The notes below the pieces were generated by a model. That model worked only from the letters and a program-made list of their open reading frames with translations. It searched no databases and was not told the DNA's origin. A program made the position numbers and the translations under genes. 6,886 nucleotides of DNA from JBFJVD01 sp041624375 (lineage in GTDB: Bacteria > Chloroflexota > Anaerolineae > Anaerolineales > E44-bin32). The stretch's first letter is position 1. The number at the start of each line of letters is the position of its first letter. Positions 5,995 through 6,886 of this stretch are shown piece by piece. The stretch is from positions 1 through 6,886 of the forward strand of contig JBFJVD010000160.1 of assembly GCA_041624375.1 (NCBI GenBank). The letters are read 5' to 3'.

Positions 5995-6886
5995 CATCCG
6001 CGGCAGCAAAGCGAGCAGGCGGCCATAGCGCCGCAGCAGAATGGAATGTTCACGCCGTCGGTCCCGGTTTTCAATCCAGGTCAGGGGCCCAAGCAGCAGC
6101 CGGGCAAGCGAGGAGGCGGCCAGCACCACCTTGTAGAGCGCCGCCGAAAGACGGCCATAGTGCTTCCGGAAGAACAGCAATTTGCTGCGATAGAGCCAGA
6201 GGAACATCTCGGGCGCGGCCTGACGTGTGCTCTGTCCACCGAGATGCACGATGGCTGCCGAGGGCACCCAATAAACCCCCCAGCCCGCGCGACGAATCCG
6301 GTAGCAGAGGTCCACCTCTTCTGTGTACATGAAGTAGTCTTCGTCCAAGCCACCCGTCGATTCAAGCACCGTCCTGCGAACCATCAAGCAGGCGCCCAGC
6401 AGGGCATCCACCTCGCGGCGCATGCTGCGCGACCAGTCACGCATGTCATAGACCCCGTAAGCTTTCAGGCGATCAAGGTGGAACAGACGCCAGAGTTCGC
6501 GGCTGAGGGTCGGTGTGCGCGTGCAAGAAGGCTGAAGCGTCCCATCCGGATTGAGCACCAGCGGGCCGGCGGCTCCGACGTCGGGGTTGGCATCAAGGAA
6601 GGCGACGAGCTTGCTGAGCGACTCTGGATGGCAGATGGTGTCGGGATTGAGAAGCAGGACATTCCGCCCGGAACAGCGATGAATCCCCAGATTGTTGGCC
6701 CTGGCGAAACCCAGGTTCGTTGAGCTGGCGACCAGGGATACCCACGGATAGCGATCACGGATCAGCGGCACGCTTCCATCAGACGAGGCATTGTCCACCA
6801 CGATGGTCTCGGTAGTCAGGCCGTGGGTGGCCGATTTAATGGACTCAAGGCACGCCTCAAGCACAGCCATCGCATTCCAGTTCACG
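5992..6886 (-). CDS. Family 2 glycosyltransferase, rhamnosyltransferase-like (5' end off window)
   Basis: An open frame of 297 residues from the right edge to a TAG at 5992. The first residues, VNWN, match the end of the first strand of GT2 enzymes (usually V-V-I-V-N-W/Y-N). The GTG at 6885 is therefore an internal valine codon, and roughly ten residues should lie beyond the window. Numbering from that GTG, the GT-A signatures are VVDNASSDGS (29-38), NLGFARANN (57-65), NPDT (80-83, in the place of the metal-binding DXD), LLGACLMVRR (162-171), GGLDEDYFMYTEEVDLCYRIRRAGW (178-202, with the catalytic-type acidic cluster) and HLGGQSTR (214-221). The C-terminus has a hydrophobic stretch (about 250-270) and a basic tail that could hold it at the membrane. 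This matches the WbbL/COG1216 type, which adds rhamnose or a related sugar to lipid-linked glycans. The sugar itself cannot be told from sequence. It is the first visible gene of the operon. Confidence 0.93.
   Translation of the reverse strand, partial: VNWNAMAVLEACLESIKSATHGLTTETIVVDNASSDGSVPLIRDRYPWVSLVASSTNLGFARANNLGIHRCSGRNVLLLNPDTICHPESLSKLVAFLDANPDVGAAGPLVLNPDGTLQPSCTRTPTLSRELWRLFHLDRLKAYGVYDMRDWSRSMRREVDALLGACLMVRRTVLESTGGLDEDYFMYTEEVDLCYRIRRAGWGVYWVPSAAIVHLGGQSTRQAAPEMFLWLYRSKLLFFRKHYGRLSAALYKVVLAASSLARLLLGPLTWIENRDRRREHSILLRRYGRLLALLPRM

Noticed and set aside
6046..6723. A 225-codon open frame on the plus strand
   Set aside because: It is antisense to the GT2 gene, whose many family motifs make the minus strand the coding one.
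6883..6885. GTG at the right edge as a start codon for the GT2 gene
   Set aside because: The encoded residue is the Val of the conserved V-N-W-N strand end, so it is internal; the true start lies outside the window.

Overview
The window is a fully packed, single-direction glycosyltransferase cluster, with every supported gene on the minus strand. Read in transcription order (right to left), it holds: a family 2 glycosyltransferase whose 5' end lies off the window (5992-6886); a family 4 GT-B glycosyltransferase (4718-5983); and three different polytopic membrane proteins that look like GT-C fold glycosyltransferases (3147-4721, 1419-3098 and 1-1422). The last of these runs off the left edge. 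I obtained it by translating the reverse complement from 1422 to 1, which stays open for 474 codons with no stop.

The layout is that of an operon. The GT2 and GT4 genes are 8 bp apart, GT4 and the first membrane protein share an ATGA overlap, the two complete membrane proteins are 48 bp apart, and the last two share another ATGA overlap. No intergenic stretch exceeds 50 bp. I see no promoter, terminator, tRNA, rRNA, CRISPR array, insertion sequence or attachment site.

A plausible joint role is assembly of a cell-envelope or secreted glycan. The GT2 and GT4 enzymes would act on the cytoplasmic face with nucleotide sugars. The three GT-C-like proteins would act on the outer face with polyprenyl-phosphate sugars. 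No flippase, polymerase, ligase or priming enzyme is visible, so the acceptor (polysaccharide, lipid or protein) cannot be decided here.

The DNA is GC-rich (roughly 60 % by eye). From memory, the motifs of the membrane proteins resemble uncharacterised proteins of Chloroflexota; this is an impression, not a search result, and the taxonomic call is weak. Unexplained sequence features are a strong, one-sided clustering of CGATCG sites (12 before position 3734, none after), a G-quadruplex-type motif at 4079-4099, and an 18-bp perfect palindrome just inside the start of the 524-residue gene.
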